The notes beneath the pieces were generated by a model. It worked only from the letters and a program-made list of their open reading frames with translations. It did not search any database and was not told the origin of the DNA. Positions 34,394-34,609 of a DNA stretch of 34,609 nucleotides are shown piece by piece. Every line of letters begins with the position of its first letter. Position 1 is the stretch's first letter. Made by a program: the position numbers and the translations under genes. The DNA comes from Verrucomicrobiales bacterium (GTDB taxonomy: Bacteria; Verrucomicrobiota; Verrucomicrobiia; Limisphaerales; UBA9464): positions 1-34,609 of the forward strand of contig JAIXUV010000098.1 in the NCBI GenBank assembly GCA_027483345.1, given 5' to 3'.

Positions 34394-34609
34394 ATGAATC
34401 CGACCCAGTCTGACGCAGTGAACAAGCCCTTGAAGAGCCTCGACGAGTGGGAGGACTTCGTGGTGCAGCATTATCCGGAGCCTTCGGCGGAGTCCGCGGC
34501 GAAGAAGCCAGCGGTCGGTGTCGCCCCCGACAAGAAGCAGGAGGAGTTCCGCAACTACGAGGCCGACGCCCGGCCGACGGTGCGCGAGTTCTACCGGCTG
34601 AACCACACC
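34394..34609 (+). CDS. Myo-inositol oxygenase (partial, 5' end only)
   Basis: The frame is open from ATG 34394 to the window end, giving 72 residues. After a variable N-terminus the segment QEEFRNYEADARPTVREFYR followed by LNHT matches the start of the conserved domain of myo-inositol oxygenase, the HD-fold di-iron enzyme that cleaves myo-inositol with oxygen to D-glucuronate. The histidine and aspartate iron ligands lie beyond the edge, so activity cannot be judged. The family is best known in eukaryotes and occurs in some bacteria. An inverted repeat about 50 bp upstream could be a regulator site. There is no Shine-Dalgarno before the ATG. Confidence 0.85.
   Translation, partial: MNPTQSDAVNKPLKSLDEWEDFVVQHYPEPSAESAAKKPAVGVAPDKKQEEFRNYEADARPTVREFYRLNHT

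Overview
The window is GC-rich bacterial chromosome that most likely comes from a Verrucomicrobiota (PVC superphylum) genome. The main evidence is a 1065-residue secreted protein with propeller, HEAT-like and CxxCH cytochrome parts of the PVC type, plus a secreted DUF1080 protein, a short verrucomicrobial-style RNA polymerase omega subunit, and a myo-inositol oxygenase beside a periplasmic sugar-binding protein. No phage, insertion sequence, rRNA or CRISPR array was seen. Genes are dense. Only one stretch longer than 300 bases lacks a gene, upstream of the ferredoxin.

Layout. Positions 1-892 (minus): signal peptidase I, with its stop overlapping the start of a membrane-anchored NTF2-like protein cut by the window edge. 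Positions 1097-6122 (plus): a type I secretion-like tripartite operon of ABC exporter, HlyD-type adaptor and TolC-type outer membrane protein. The exporter's nucleotide-binding domain has lost every catalytic residue I could check. Positions 6160-8103: HisC, tRNA-Arg(ACG) and a one-cluster ferredoxin. Positions 8218-11400 (minus): an LptF/LptG-type permease followed 3 bp later by a cytosolic double-GAF histidine kinase. Positions 11550-15511: lone fumarase alpha subunit, DUF1080 protein, RuvB and a DUF3616 lipoprotein. Positions 15630-18615 and 20797-27017: five signalling proteins (three carrying both kinase and receiver domains, one membrane sensor kinase, one stand-alone receiver) around a fatty-acid desaturase, SmpB and RpoZ. 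Positions 27258-34609: NADP-isocitrate dehydrogenase, the PVC cytochrome protein, GalE, a periplasmic sugar-binding protein and the start of myo-inositol oxygenase.

How genes work together. The exporter, adaptor and outer membrane channel should form one envelope-spanning assembly, but its energy source is unclear. The signalling cluster contains all parts of a His-Asp-His-Asp phosphorelay, including an HPt domain and a free receiver. Isocitrate dehydrogenase and fumarase are TCA-cycle enzymes. The sugar-binding protein and inositol oxygenase may form an inositol uptake and catabolism locus continuing past the right edge.

Expression signals. Shine-Dalgarno motifs are nearly absent; the HlyD gene is the clear exception. 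Several genes have a sigma70-like promoter whose -10 box (often TAGCNT) lies only 7-16 nt from the start codon, which predicts leaderless or very short-leader mRNAs. All functional calls are by reading motifs; no database search was run.
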